Positions 20,703 to 32,255 of a DNA stretch of 64,000 bases are shown one piece after another (the first letter of the stretch is position 1; every line of letters begins with the position of its first letter). Both the position numbers and the translations under genes were made by a program. The DNA lies in contig OX359245.1 of the NCBI GenBank assembly GCA_947179485.1, forward strand, positions 76,185,067-76,249,066, written 5' to 3'. The notes below the pieces were generated by a model. That model was not told where the DNA came from, made no database searches, and was given only the letters and a program-made list of their open reading frames with translations. The stretch is from Allacma fusca (Eukaryota; Arthropoda; Collembola; Symphypleona; Sminthuridae).

Positions 20703-22232
20703 CAGAGATGTTCAAATGATTTTCCCTTCCTTCAATCCTTCGAATGCAAAAAACTAGATTCATTTCCTTCCTTCATACCTCTTCTGATTGAAGGCTTGGA
20801 AACAAAATTCCTTCCTTCACCCTTCCTTCGAAGTTGTTTTATTGAGATCCTTCCTCAAGCCTTCAGTAATATTCTTCCTTCATAAAATTCCGTCTTCCGT
20901 AATATTTTATTTTCATATATGAGACAACAAAGTCAAGATACGAAAATTACAGTACCCGCCAGAAACCATCTTTCCATCGTATTATATGTATCCTGGTACG
21001 TTACATGTGAATGAAAGCGCGTATTGACAGCGTTAGAGTTAGTTGTCATGAAAGGTACATTCGGCGCGCGAAGGGTGATTGGGAATAGTGTTTCTTGTCA
21101 ATTGCAAGTTAACCGCAATTACTAATTGAACTTGCAAGTTCGGTTCAATTCCGGTTATTTTACACCAGGGAATTGCAATTGTCGGTGCAAGTGCAATTTG
21201 TGTTTACTTAAATTGCAATTACAAGAGCATTAAGTACTTGCAATTACCGGTTAAGCACAACTGAAATTGCAAGAGATTCAATTGCACTTGCAAGTGTTTG
21301 CACTGCAAAAAGTTGCAAGTTTAAAAATATTTATCAATTTAATTGCAACTTGAAACCCTTTCGAATTTGAGCGCAAAATTCCATAAAATGCCTCAATAAG
21401 TCATTTCGCTCTAGTAACTAATTATAATAATCTTGAGTATCGTCTCAACAAATGCAGTTACTGTACTTCCTGTACAATTTCGTCGGTGAGGACGCAAAAT
21501 GATCTAAATGCATTTTCGATTAAAATTAAAATGTTCCCATTTGCACAAAATTATATAAAAATAGGCCAAATATTTTAAGGATACGAAAGATATGATGAAC
21601 GATGAAATTTTACAATATTTCAGTCTTGAAGGAAGGCCATTTCATTTTTGCATCTCTGTTTCATTATGCATTGCATCTAGATTATTTTATTTCATACACT
21701 GTTCAATTTCGTTAAACAGCATGTATAATATCTTGCTACCAACCAAAAATGCACTGATCATTTTGTCTCTTCACCGACGATTTATACTGTATATATCAGT
21801 TAACTTGCAATTACAAATTGCAATTGCACTTGCAATTGTACTTACCGGTGCAATTACTTCCAAATGTTTTTGCAATTGCCTTACCAATTGCAAGTAACTT
21901 ATGAACTAATTGCAAGTTCAACTTCGGTTATTTGCATGATTAAAATGCCACATTTTAGCAAGTACCAGTTACGACATTACTAGTACTTGCATTATCAATT
22001 TAATTGTAATTGCAAGTTCGGTTATTCCCAAAACTTGCACCGACAGAAACACTAATTGGGAAGCACCCTTCCGTCAACTTCAATTTTTTCATTAATGCGC
22101 TGAAGCCTTACTTGTTCCTTCGTAATTTTTTTCACCCTTCCTTCCCTTCCCTTCATTTCTTTCGAAACAAGCGCATCCTTCCCTGAAGGAAGGCTTCTTT
22201 AAAGGGTACCCGTCGACGGGTGAACATCTCTG
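20703..22232. mobile_element. hAT-like element with CCTTCCTTC arms, carrying a nested element
   Basis: Terminal inverted repeats CAGAGATGTTCA (left) and its inverse (right, ending 22232) are flanked by the 8-bp direct repeat TGCATGGC (20695-20702 and 22233-22240). The arms are rich in TTCCTTC words. A second element (21086-22055) sits inside; without it and its duplicated target the host would be about 552 bp, close to the related copy at 40338-40871. No coding capacity. Confidence 0.85.
21086..22055. mobile_element. Nested hAT-like element with AATTGCAAGT arms, 8-bp TSD
   Basis: Ends are TAGTGTTTCT and its inverse, flanked by ATTGGGAA on both sides (21078-21085 and 22056-22063). Both arms consist of degenerate AATTGCAAGT or ACTTGCAATT words. 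The core (about 21478-21540) contains a piece related to the GCAAAATGGTCTA foldback family seen at 33172. No ORF of note. Confidence 0.85.
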
Positions 22233-22289
22233 TGCATGGCTGATTGTAAGAGTTTTATTTTGGTTTTGATGTCGTGTTGTAAAAAGTAC

Positions 22290-22338
22290 GCCGTGTTGCA
22301 AAGGGGGTTAACTCAGTTAACCCCCTTTGCAACACGGC
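22290..22338. repeat. Perfect 49-bp palindrome
   Basis: A 24-base arm beginning GCCGTGTTGCAAAGGGGG is followed by one base and its exact inverse. Outside the arms AAAGTA and TACTTT extend the symmetry with one mismatch. It lies 50 bp beyond the 20703-22232 element and may be a tiny hairpin-type element. No TSD was found. Confidence 0.7.
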
Positions 22339-22384
22339 CTACTTTCTACTGTTTCCTGGCGGGGGTTGATTTGTAGGTTTAAAA

Positions 22385-22703
22385 TTGGAGCTTACGCCTG
22401 CGTATGAGTATGGGTACGACACTAATTGTAAGATACCTGAGTATGGGTACAATTTTCGAGTGCTTTTCGGGTACGTGTACAATGCGGGTACAGGTACATG
22501 GTTTCAGATTACATTGCGGGTACGGGTATGAAAAACGTTTACCCAGATACTCGGGTATAGGTATGGGTGCAGAAATTAGATATTACAATACCCACATTTC
22601 GGGTACGGGTACCGATTTTTCGAGCACCGCGTCTGATGTGATGAATATGGTAAAAGTAAAAATTCCATTGAGGACTAAAAAGTATGGGTCCAATACACAT
22701 ACC
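22385..22703. repeat. Degenerate GTATGGGTAC / CGGGTACGGGTA repeat tract
   Basis: About fifteen degenerate copies of a GGGTAC-containing word occur here. It resembles the word-filled arm of the neighbouring hAT-like elements, but its ends were not found. It abuts the insertion at 22704. Confidence 0.5.
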
Positions 22704-23631
22704 CAGAGCTATGCAGTATTTTCAAATACAGTATTTTAAAATACGTATTTTCAGACCACAAAGTATTTTGTATTTTGTATTTCAATGTTGGTGAGCAGTG
22801 AGCAAGTATTTTGTACTTAGTATTTTGAGGACCAGTAAGTACAAAAGTATTTGTTATTTACTTACTCTCACTGACATGTGAATTGTATTTCAAATAAAGT
22901 ATTTGGCTCAAAATACTTTTCACTAGTATTAATTATTATTTTGACATTTTATGCAGCTTGTATGATGTGAAATATCTGTACAAATTCCATTTTAGCATTG
23001 GAATGACATACATTGGAATGAATCCCTTTACTACATCTAACATTTTCAGGTTCTCGATACTGCATTACGTCGTTGCAGAGGCGGAATGGTCTACGCTCGC
23101 ATGCTTTTGTGCAGCACAGACCATTTTGCCTCTGCAACAACGATATTTAATATAAGCAGAAGAACGACTCGATTGAATTTTCAGATAATAACTATTTTTT
23201 ATAATAATCATTTCGAAAATACATCCAATTGCTAGTAAATACAACTTTTATATTAATCTACTTCATTAACATTTTAATTAACGATTTATAATATAATACA
23301 TTTTAATGGACTGACCTATTCGGCAACCATTGAACAATTTGTTACTACGCATGTCTTATACGCATTGTCTTTGAAGTGGCTGTTTTAATAGGTTTGTGTT
23401 CTAGAAACCAAAAAGAGTGAGCATTATGTAGGTGGGCATTTTAAGGAAAGTATTGTATTTAAAATACAGTATTTTGTATTTGAGAATTTTGAAATACCTA
23501 CCATGTATTGTATTTTCATTTGTATTTTAGCAATATAACCTGAAGTATTTTACTTTGTATTTTCCATATTTTATTTCAAGTACTTTATTTTGTATTTTGT
23601 TAACGAAGACCAAGTATTTTGCATAGCTCTG
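22704..23631. mobile_element. hAT-like element with GTATTTTGTATTT arms, 8-bp TSD
   Basis: Ends CAGAGCTATGCA and TGCATAGCTCTG are flanked by CACATACC (22696-22703 and 23632-23639). The arms are made of GTATTTT-type words. A 76-bp foldback element (23068-23143) is nested inside. Length 928 bp, no transposase. Confidence 0.85.
23068..23143. mobile_element. 76-bp foldback element, TA-flanked, GCAAAATGGTCTA family
   Basis: An inverted repeat pairs GTTGCAGAGGCGGAATGGTCT with its near-inverse, around a short loop, flanked by TA on both sides. The ends resemble those of the elements at 33172 and 36005. It is nested in the 22704-23631 element. Confidence 0.65.
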
Positions 23632-24469
23632 CACATACCCAACTTCACTGCTATTTCTTCATTACCCCATATCAGAGATGGCCACAGTACTCTACTTTTT
23701 AGTAGTGGTAGTGGAATAGTGGCAAAAAGTAGAGTAGTAGTTGAAAATGAAATAAAACAATTTTTATTGGTAGTGTAGGACAAAGGATACATCAGCAAGC
23801 AAGTAAATAGTAGTAACTACTAGTGTATGTTCACCATTGTCCCTAAATTGTAGTGTAGAAGTAGTTTACACGCATACTCAAAGTCCAATATAAAGTAGTG
23901 CTACCCGAGTAAGCACTATGCTTAAATATGGAATGTGTGATTATGTCTTTTCGTAATTTTCTATATCTAACACCATTACACCGCGTTTGAATACTCGAAA
24001 TATTGTTGTGTGATTGCGTGGATGGATATACAAATGTAGTTACATATTGTATTTGTATTGGAGCATTGTGCATTCTACTTTGTGATCCTTTTTAGCAGCA
24101 TTTGAACTTGCAAAAGCAAAATCATGTATCTTGTATTCATCTCTATTTATTTAAGTGCTGTAATCCTCTGTTAATGAACAGTTCTGAAATAATTCAAGCC
24201 AAATCCAGATTACGGCAGATTCCGTATATAAAATGGCAACGGACAGTCCATTGCCAATTGTAATAATTGTTCCTTTTTTCAAAATGCCGAATCTACAATT
24301 GATTCTTGTAAATTGATCGGTCCTGCACGCCTCTAATTTAGCATAATCGTCTAGCTTCATCGACAGAGGATAAAGAGTATTTACATACGATGAAACGGGA
24401 TTATGTTTTGCTAGGAATCAAATTTATAGCATATATTTAGAATTTAGGAGCCTTTTCAAGCTTATATTA

Positions 24470-26117
24470 TGTATGTATGTATGTAAGGTTTTATTGATTT
24501 GGGCTACCGCCCCTTCAATATGTGATTACAGTGACTAAATTTAGTTTTAATAGTTTACAAAGTTCAAGGAAGAAATTATATGTAAGTAAGCTTCGATCAT
24601 GGGTATTACATTGTATTATGTTGTAATACTTTAAAGTGAGATCATTTTCTGGTATTCTGTTGAAAAATAGAGTTTCACTGAGACAGTAGGTTTTTACATG
24701 TAAAAATGTAGCTGTTCCAATTACTCTCATCCATTAATTCGGAGCATAATTTTCAGAGGTTCCTTATAGCTAAAGAGGTTTTGCCGAAGTATACGTTGTC
24801 GGAGGTCAAGCGGATTCTGCAATAATGTTGGCAATGTATATTGGGAGATCGTTTTTTATGTGGTTTTGTTGCTTAACTTTTGTTTTTATGTATTTGTAAT
24901 ACGGAATATAATTAGAATGTTGCATTTAGAGACTTCGATGTTGACACAGTTGATTTTATATTGCAATTAGATTGTAGTCACGAAAGTTGAGAGCACTACT
25001 GACAGGTAGCCAGGTTTCCGCAAAACAAAAGAATATCACTCTGTAGGTTATAGAATTCGTCCGTAGCTCATGTATGTAGTTGGGGCTGCAAATGTGGAGA
25101 CCTTGTTGGGAATGGGGATAAGTTCATTTTTGTGGTTCAATTTGTAGGGGCATCCGTCAATTACAATTCCAGCTTTGGTTATTTTGGCAGTACGGTTCTG
25201 ATCGTGGGCTTCTTTTCTCATCCGTAGTAGGATGGATCTTTTGACCCTCATGGATGGTGAAAGATCGTCCTGAATCCGGAAAATGGTGCCTTTGAGATTT
25301 TTTGCATGTTCGAAGATGATTCCACGTTGACTTTCTTTAGCAAGTTTGATCAGAATCGGGCGTGTCAATGACGATGGTTTGCCTAGCCTCCAAAAGTCAT
25401 TAAATTGAACTTTGCCTGGACCAATCTTTAAGGTTTGACTTACGAATGATTGAATTTGAGTTTCAAGTTCTGCTGGAGTTTCTGCGTCCTTGGGAGGGAT
25501 TCCCTGGATGATGAGATTGAGCTTCCTTTCATTAATCTCCAGTTGTTCGAGTCTTGTTGTGAGGTCATTAATTCTTTCTGTGTTTTCTGTGACTTGTGGC
25601 AGGATTGTCAATTTGATATCGGTCACATCAGTTCTAATAGAGGCAACCTCTGAACGAAGTTTTGAGATTTCATCAAATAGGTCATCTAAGGTTTTCATTT
25701 TCAGGGCTGTCGGGTCAAGTTTGAGTTTTTTCGAGCGGGTGGACTTTTGCATCTATATAGAAACCCAGAGATGTGTGACAGTATCACCGGAGCAGAAAAG
25801 AAAATATATAATGGGCGTGGCCCCCGGCCTACGTATACTAAGAGCTAAACAACTTAACTTTGGCTTTAGAGCAATCCTCCTGTGTTGATAGGTATACTTC
25901 GGATCGTCCAGAGTGAATGGTTAGTTAGATACTCGAATTGTAACAATGCCAGTTTAGGGAAGTTAGTTTACTTGTAAATATTATTAATCCGACTGGTTGA
26001 ATAGTATTTCCGTATGTAAGTTGGGCCGTGTACAATGAGTTTAGTTAACAAAATAATTAAAATTCGAAGACTATCTTTAACTTCATGTCTTCACTTCAAA
26101 TTTCCCGCGTCTCTCTC
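24470..26117 (-). mobile_element. Internally deleted LINE with 16-bp target-site duplication
   Basis: The direct repeat TTTCAAGCTTATATTA lies on both sides (24454-24469 and 26118-26133). On the minus strand the element contains a 5' UTR, ORF1 (25752-25048), a short remnant resembling the start of an ORF2 endonuclease (an ETWLP...FRDYNLI stretch near 24960-25030), then 3' sequence with AATAAA and a (TACA)n tail at 24470-24490. RT is missing. The TSD shows that it inserted in this deleted form or was deleted later inside. Confidence 0.75.
25048..25752 (-). CDS. LINE ORF1 protein (coiled coil plus RRM-like region), 234 aa
   Basis: One intact frame from ATG 25752 to 25048. Residues about 20-80 form a predicted coiled coil (heptads of Leu, Ile and Val with Glu and Thr). 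It is followed by an L1-ORF1-like RNA-binding region: a LIIQGIPP strand, then RPILIKLA, and a basic segment near residues 165-195. This architecture is that of ORF1 proteins of L1-like retrotransposons, which bind the element RNA. It lies within the LINE at 24470-26117. It has no internal stops although ORF2 is lost. Confidence 0.75.
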   Translation of the reverse strand: MQKSTRSKKLKLDPTALKMKTLDDLFDEISKLRSEVASIRTDVTDIKLTILPQVTENTERINDLTTRLEQLEINERKLNLIIQGIPPKDAETPAELETQIQSFVSQTLKIGPGKVQFNDFWRLGKPSSLTRPILIKLAKESQRGIIFEHAKNLKGTIFRIQDDLSPSMRVKRSILLRMRKEAHDQNRTAKITKAGIVIDGCPYKLNHKNELIPIPNKVSTFAAPTTYMSYGRIL

Positions 26118-26742
26118 TTTCAAGCTTATATTAAAATTATATGATTTTAGCCTGAGATTAAATTGCATGGCTATTCAATGAACAGGTTGAATATTGCATA
26201 GTGTGGCTTTTTTTACTGCGTAGAGTAGTGTGATAGTTGTAGTGTAGAGTAACCCTAATTTTTAGCTTCCGGCAAGTAGTGGTAGAGTAGAGTAAAGGTG
26301 CTCTCTGAAAGTAAAACTATACTGGAACGTAGTGTAGTGGTAGTCTTGATTAACGATAAAATAGAGTATAAGTAGAGTAGTTGTCAAAGACAATTTTTGT
26401 TTGTAGTGTAGTGGTAAGTAGTGGCATTTACCCTAACTAAGTCTTTAGAGTAGTGTAGTGTAGTGGGAAATTCAATGGCAACCTTATGCCCCATATGAAT
26501 TGTAAATCCCCTTCCTTGTAAATGAGTATAAATATTTAAAACAAATCATGTATATAGATACTAAAACAAATTAAAAAACAACTTCTAGCCCGGATCAACG
26601 TCTACTTTACTTCAAATTCTGTACACAAGAATATTCCGTAATTTAAATCAACATTTGCGGCGCCCATGTCCAAAGGTTTGCTCAAGAAATTAGTACAAAC
26701 CGGTTTTGACACAAAAGAGCATCATAATTTCAACCATGCATG

Positions 26743-27329
26743 CAACTTTGGGGGAAAGTTCAATTCAAGTTCAGTTCATTTTATTTTCTTCCGCGCAGCG
26801 TTCACTCATACTCAGTTCATTGGTATTGGTTATACCATTCACACTCAGTTCAATTCATACGTAGGTCTCTTTGCGTTCAGTCACGTTCACTCAAATTGAA
26901 CGTTAAAATAAAAAGTTCAGTTCACGTTCAGAATATCCGTCTCGTGAATTCATTCAGTTCAATCATGAATATTTAACTTAAAGTTCCTATTTTGATCTTA
27001 AATCTTATTTTTAGCTGAAAATTAGGATTTTTCAGGAAAATCTGCCAAAAATATTTAGCTCATTGCTGGTTTGGATAACTTTAAGCGTTGGTAACATGCA
27101 CCCTAAATCTGAGTTCCGTAATACGTATTCTGACATTCATTTCAATTCAGATCTTTCAATCACAGTTAGACATTCAAGTTCATTCACATTCGTTGCGTTT
27201 GCCTAACAGTTCAATTCAAACTCATTCATTACATAAATTGATAAGTTTTGAGTTCACTCAAGTTCACTCAAATCTTGAAATATTTCAGAAAAGTTCAGTT
27301 AACGAACTAGTTCAGTGAATGAATTGTTG
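26743..27329. mobile_element. hAT-like element with AGTTCAGTTCA arms, 8-bp TSD
   Basis: CATGCATG flanks both sides (26735-26742 and 27330-27337). The interior is dominated by GTTCAGTTCA or CACTCA words. Terminal match is short (CAACTTT versus CAACAAT), so the borders rest mainly on the direct repeat, which is itself palindromic. Length 587 bp. Confidence 0.6.
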
Positions 27330-27703
27330 CATGCATGATTTCAACAACGAGAATTTGAAGCCATGAAGACCATTCTAGTACTTTCCTTCTTCATTGAGGT
27401 CCGCATGGCTTTCAGTAACTGATTATTTATTGACCTAATAATTTATACAGCTGAAATCTTCCAGAAAATGGGTCTCACTTAAAATATTTTCTTCCAAATG
27501 TGTTCAAGAGGTGAGCTTATGAGCATCATACAAAAGATCGCCGCAGTCACAGTGTGGGTCCTCTGGTGACGATCAGTAAGATAAACAAAAGATTTTAACT
27601 TCAATGCTACATATGTATGTACGTACATCTCACAAGTAAACATTTTTTGGTGTCCCCTCCAGATTTTCGAAATTCCAATAAAAGTAGTTTGCTCATACCC
27701 TGA

Positions 27704-28648
27704 CAGACCTGTTTTCGAATACGAATATTATTCGAATTTTCGAATCGAATTCGAATCAAACCGAATACAATCGCCAAGTTTAATTAAATTGAATTTTCAA
27801 ATCAAATGCGAATAACCTAACTGTTCATTGCTTGAATTTCAAACCGAATACAATTCAAATTCGAATTCACACAGGTATTTGAAATCCGAATTAGTATCAA
27901 ATGCGAATGCAATTTTTAGTCGGTTCGTATTCGAATTGGTTTCGAATTTGGTTTTTCGAATTGAGTTCATTCCTTGCAAAATGTTTAGTGGTCAACACCA
28001 ACACGTGATAACTGGTCGTGGCACAAGTAGATCTCTATGAGGACGAAAGCATGATTCATCAAATGGCGGTTAAGAAGTCAGATTTACAGCAATGCCGACT
28101 TTATGCTATTGTTAGTAAAATGTTGGGTGAATTAGATGATTCGAATGCATAAGTAGGACATTCTGAATGTTTAGTTCTATTGTTATTTTCTAGTGGACGT
28201 TAGCTACTTTGTTTACTGATAAGGTAAGAATTTACTTTGAATCCAATATATTAAATAATAATAAAATAGTTTTTAAGGGTACATTAAATACTTTATGGTA
28301 GTATTACAGTTACAAACATGCAACCTATTGTTACCAAATAATTCGATTTTCTGGAGAAAATTAAATCACAATGAGGCAAGGGTTATTGAAGTTGATAATT
28401 TGGAATAATTGAAAAACCAACTTCGAATCCAATTCAAACCGAATTCGAACCGAATCTGGAATTCTATTCGAAAATCAAATACAATTCAAATTCAAATTCC
28501 ATGTCTTATTCGGTTGAATAAATCGAATAGTCCTTTGAATTTGACTCGAATAAATAAACCGAATACAAATTTACAAGCCAATTGAAGTTGAAATTCAAAT
28601 ACAAACCAAATACGAAATTTGAAAATATTTGGTTCGAATGCAGGTCTG
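27704..28648. mobile_element. hAT-like element with GAATTCGAAT arms, 8-bp TSD
   Basis: Ends CAGACCTG and CAGGTCTG are flanked by TACCCTGA (27696-27703 and 28649-28656). The arms are filled with TTCGAATTCGAA-like words in both orientations. The middle (about 27980-28380) is unrelated AT-rich DNA. Length 945 bp. Confidence 0.8.
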
Positions 28649-28990
28649 TACCCTGAGTACTACTTTAAGTCACACCTGCACCCTGAAAAATCCTTCAGAG
28701 TTTTTTAAAAAAATTTGGCGCGAAGTCAATTTGTCCCGAAATTCCAAACTTTAAATTTTAAATGGCATTTAACATGGGAAATTACAAGTAGCACGTACCC
28801 CCACCTTCAAAAAGTTGGAGTTTTTTGTCAAACGGTTTTCCGTATACCAGTACTCTGCTACTTCTTCTGCCAACAATATAATCAGCTAAATGAGCATATT
28901 TACGACTTTTAGGTTAGGAATTGACAAATGTATGTAGGGTTAACAGTAACCAATGCTGCAATTATTACAGATAGTTGATCATTGTACATA

Positions 28991-29091
28991 TCGTTGGCTA
29001 AATTCGAAAAAGTGCCATTTCCATTTCACAACCTATGCTTTTTAAACCGGTTCGCAAATGAAAATGGTACCTTTTAGAATTTAGCCGACGA
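28991..29091. mobile_element. 101-bp TA-flanked MITE with TCGTYGGC ends
   Basis: The whole element is a near-complete hairpin. The left arm starts TCGTTGGCTAAATTCGAAAA and the right arm inverted starts TCGTCGGCTAAATTCTAAAA. TA lies on each side. The ends resemble those of the large foldback element at 41235. Confidence 0.75.
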
Positions 29092-29587
29092 TATGTAACC
29101 AGACCCGAAAAAATGCTTGTTCAATTTTCAGCTAAAGTTTGGTATTAATTATTTTGAACTCAATTTATAAATCGCCATTTTGGAGCATAACTTTGTGCAT
29201 AATGTTTCCAAAAGCCGTTACCCATGGTGCACAGTTCCATTGGGCATAATTTGCTTGAGCTTGGCGATAACTAAGGCGATACCCGGGGGTGAAAAAAGTT
29301 CCAAACTGGGAAGTAACCAATTTCTGACTGAAATGTCAACTGTTCCCAAGTTTTTCAACTACCTTTAAAAAAAATCCATAAATTTTTGTTCATTTTTCTG
29401 ATTTTGTCAACTACCCCGCCAAGAAAGTTTCCACTGACCTGGATTGGAATAAGTACAAAAGTTAAAAATTTCCTATTTGTCTTTTAAAATTTCTAAAAGA
29501 ACTTCAGCAGTGTTAAAAATGCTTTGCTACACGCGAAACCACTAATTTTGTATAAATTCTAAGGCAAATTACAAATTTCAAAATTTA
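29092..29587. other. Gene-free stretch before the assembly gap
   Basis: I see only short chance ORFs and AT-rich sequence. Confidence 0.35.
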
Positions 29588-29787
29588 NNNNNNNNNNNNN
29601 NNNNNNNNNNNNNNNNNNNNNNNNNNNNNNNNNNNNNNNNNNNNNNNNNNNNNNNNNNNNNNNNNNNNNNNNNNNNNNNNNNNNNNNNNNNNNNNNNNNN
29701 NNNNNNNNNNNNNNNNNNNNNNNNNNNNNNNNNNNNNNNNNNNNNNNNNNNNNNNNNNNNNNNNNNNNNNNNNNNNNNNNNNNNNNN
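29588..29787. other. Assembly gap of exactly 200 N
   Basis: A run of 200 undetermined bases, probably a scaffolding gap of fixed size. Translated ORFs that cross it are meaningless. Confidence 0.99.
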
Positions 29788-30369
29788 TCCCAAGTGCACA
29801 GTAAAATCGAGGGTGAATATAATTTAAAAGCCGACAGACATTTGTAGTGGAGGAGCAACAATGAATGCACACCCGTTGTAAACCTTGAAAGACAAAAGAA
29901 TATTAAGTTGATTCCAAATTGATTAGTCCTAAATGCCATTAAACGAACATGTTATATGCTTCAGTGGCCTACATACATATGTATATGTCTATAATCCACC
30001 TTCAGCCTACTTGGTTTGTAGTCTACAAGTTTTAGCGTGTATTCCTCCACCCTATTTTACCAACAAGTCTCTTCAACAAATTTCTTGCACCGTACAAATA
30101 GCTTATAAATGGAGCTACATTTAGGATAGACGGTCAGATTTGGTGTAGGTAAAATTGAAATTCATAATTTCCCCGAATTTAAAATACGAATTGTCTCACA
30201 AAACGTTGATGTGCTTGATATACTAACTATTTTTAGCCAGATGTTCAGGCGATTCAGGCCATACAAATTGTTGGTCAACCCTATTATAAAATATCCCGCC
30301 CATATGTGTCTGCAGGATTTCGAAATTCCAACTTCATTTATATAGGGTAATAAACAACTTGAAAATACA
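29788..30369. repeat. Left arm of a degenerate inverted duplication around tRNA-Ser
   Basis: The sequence from the gap to about 30369 matches the reverse complement of 31390-31825, with base differences and about 180 bases extra near 30050-30230. The match includes the stretch that reads GAGGGTGAATATAATTTAAA here. It is cut on the left by the gap. The arms hold short open stretches but no recognisable gene. Confidence 0.8.
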
Positions 30370-30563
30370 GGAATAACCACCGAAATTCTACATTAAAGTC
30401 AAGAATATTACAATTTGGGAGCTCTCAATGAGCCCAAAAAACCGTAATTTTAAAATTTTAAATCTGGCACGTTTAATTGCTTTCCAGTTGCAATAATTGT
30501 TGACAGAAAAGTATTAATGATTGGTGCTTGCGTATAACTGCGCCCCAAAATAACAAAAAATTT

Positions 30564-30645
30564 CGCAGCCTGCAGGATTCGAACCTGCGCGGGCAGAGCC
30601 CATTGGATTAGCAGTCCAACGCCTTAACCACTCGGCCAAAGCTGC
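30564..30645 (-). tRNA. tRNA-Ser (anticodon GCT)
   Basis: The minus strand folds as a full cloverleaf of 82 nt. It has a 7-bp acceptor (GCAGCTT with AGGCTGC, one G-T pair), D-arm GGCCGAGTGG, anticodon stem TTGGA/TCCAA around loop CTGCTAA with anticodon GCT, a long variable arm typical of serine tRNAs, T-arm GGTTCGAATCC and discriminator G. Six Ts at 30560-30555 (sense strand) follow as a Pol III terminator. Internal A and B boxes look intact. Confidence 0.96.
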
Positions 30646-31389
30646 TTAGTTGTATAACCTTGTTCGTAATCACGGATTTCACCCTCATAATTAAACAAAC
30701 AGGATCTTCTTCACTTGAACTTTACTACCCTGCACAATGCAGGATTCATGAATTATCACAATAAAATCAAGCAGGTAAAGCAACAGATGAAGCCATCCTG
30801 CACCTATTTTCATATCATTGTAAAAACTAAAAAGCCATTATTACTGACTGACTCACGTTTACAGTTTACAGGAACACTTGCACCTGTGATACGTTTGTGC
30901 CGTAGGTTTTGTGGCTGCAATATTATTAATGTTCGTATTTTCAGGAGTAAGAGATTTCCTATTAGAGTGGAAGTTTCTGTGCACTGAACCTTGAATGAAA
31001 GTTTGCATTATGCACACTTATGTACTTGAATGTAAATGTATATACATATCTATAGATTATATACATTTATGCCATTTTTTCTGTGATATTCGAAACTTTT
31101 CAGTAGTAATTCACAGGTAATGTTTATTGTTAAATGAGATGCCAAAAAAAATGCGGTGATAGTACCAAAGCGGTATAATTGTAAGTTAATACGGGGGAAG
31201 TGTCCAACTTCTCTTTTAGAGAGTATGACGATAAATTCGATGCACTTTATATGCACGAGCATGTATGTAAATGAATTATGACAAGTTGTATGCAACTGCT
31301 TATGAAAGCTTAATACCGCTGTGATAATGGAGCAGAGACATAATTATTATATATACAGGCACCATACCAACCATCAACCCACACACAGG
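30646..31389. other. Gene-free stretch between tRNA and right duplication arm
   Basis: Short ORFs such as 30715-30987 show no known motif. Nothing further recognised. Confidence 0.35.
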
Positions 31390-31825
31390 CCTTATTTTCA
31401 AGTTGTTTCTTACGCTGTGTAAATAAAGTTGGAATTTCGAAATCCTGGTGATACATATGGGCGGGATATTTTATAATAGGATTGACCGAAAATTTTTATG
31501 GCCTGAGCATCTGGCTAAAAATAATTAACATATTAATTAAAAATAATAAATAATTAGGTAAAATAGGGAGGAGGAATACGCGCTAAAACCTGTAGACTAC
31601 AAACTAGATAGGTTCAAGGTGGATTATAGACATATACATATGTATGTAGGCTACTGAAAAATATATCATGTTCGTTTAATGGCATTTTGGACTAATCAAT
31701 TTGGAATCAACTTAAAATTCTTTTGTCCTTCAAGGTTTACAACGGGTGTGCATTCATTGTTGCTCTTCCACTACAAATGTCTGCCAGCTCTTAAATTATA
31801 TTCACCCTCGATTTCACTATGACTG
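31390..31825. repeat. Right arm of the inverted duplication
   Basis: Reverse-complement match to 29788-30369. The two arms enclose the tRNA-Ser gene and about 1 kb of spacer. Beyond 31825 no counterpart is visible because the left arm meets the gap. Confidence 0.8.
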
Positions 31826-32255
31826 GGGATCCGTAATCACTCTGTACTTGGTAATAGAGTTCGAATACAATAATTTTAACTATGAAGTATCCAAAATAAT
31901 TATGTCTAGGTACTTGAGACAAGTGCAATCATTCCAATGATTTCGTGCTTATCTTATTTTATGAAGAGTCAGCTGGCAGCAAGTTTTAAGAAAAAATTGT
32001 CTTTATTCCGTTGTAGTTTTTGAGGGAATGTTCTTATTTGATCCCTAAATTCATTCAAGAAATAAAGTCAAATCAGGTATTTCGTAGATTGAAATTATGA
32101 TTTTCACAATCAACAGTTTATTTTTTGTTTTCGTCCAAACACAACTGCTTTTAAAAGCCGGACATTCTTTTTTTGTGGAAGAAATCTCTCCAAATGCTGA
32201 AAACAAAAAGAAAGAAGTTGTTGGAAATACAGACCATGCTACCACCTAAAACCAC

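Larger units (their letters stand above)
23673..26488. mobile_element. hAT-like element with GTAGTGTAGTGG arms, interrupted by a LINE
   Basis: The 8-bp direct repeat CCCCATAT flanks the element (23665-23672 and 26489-26496). Ends are CAGAGATGGCCAC and, inverted, CATAAGGTTGCCATTG, so the TIRs are only partly matched. Both arms (about 23690-23890 and 26190-26470) are degenerate GTAGTG words. An internally deleted LINE (24470-26117) is inserted in the middle; without it the element is about 1.15 kb. Confidence 0.75.

Noticed and set aside
29559-29939. ORFs crossing the N run
   Set aside because: They are open only because N codons were not counted as stops.
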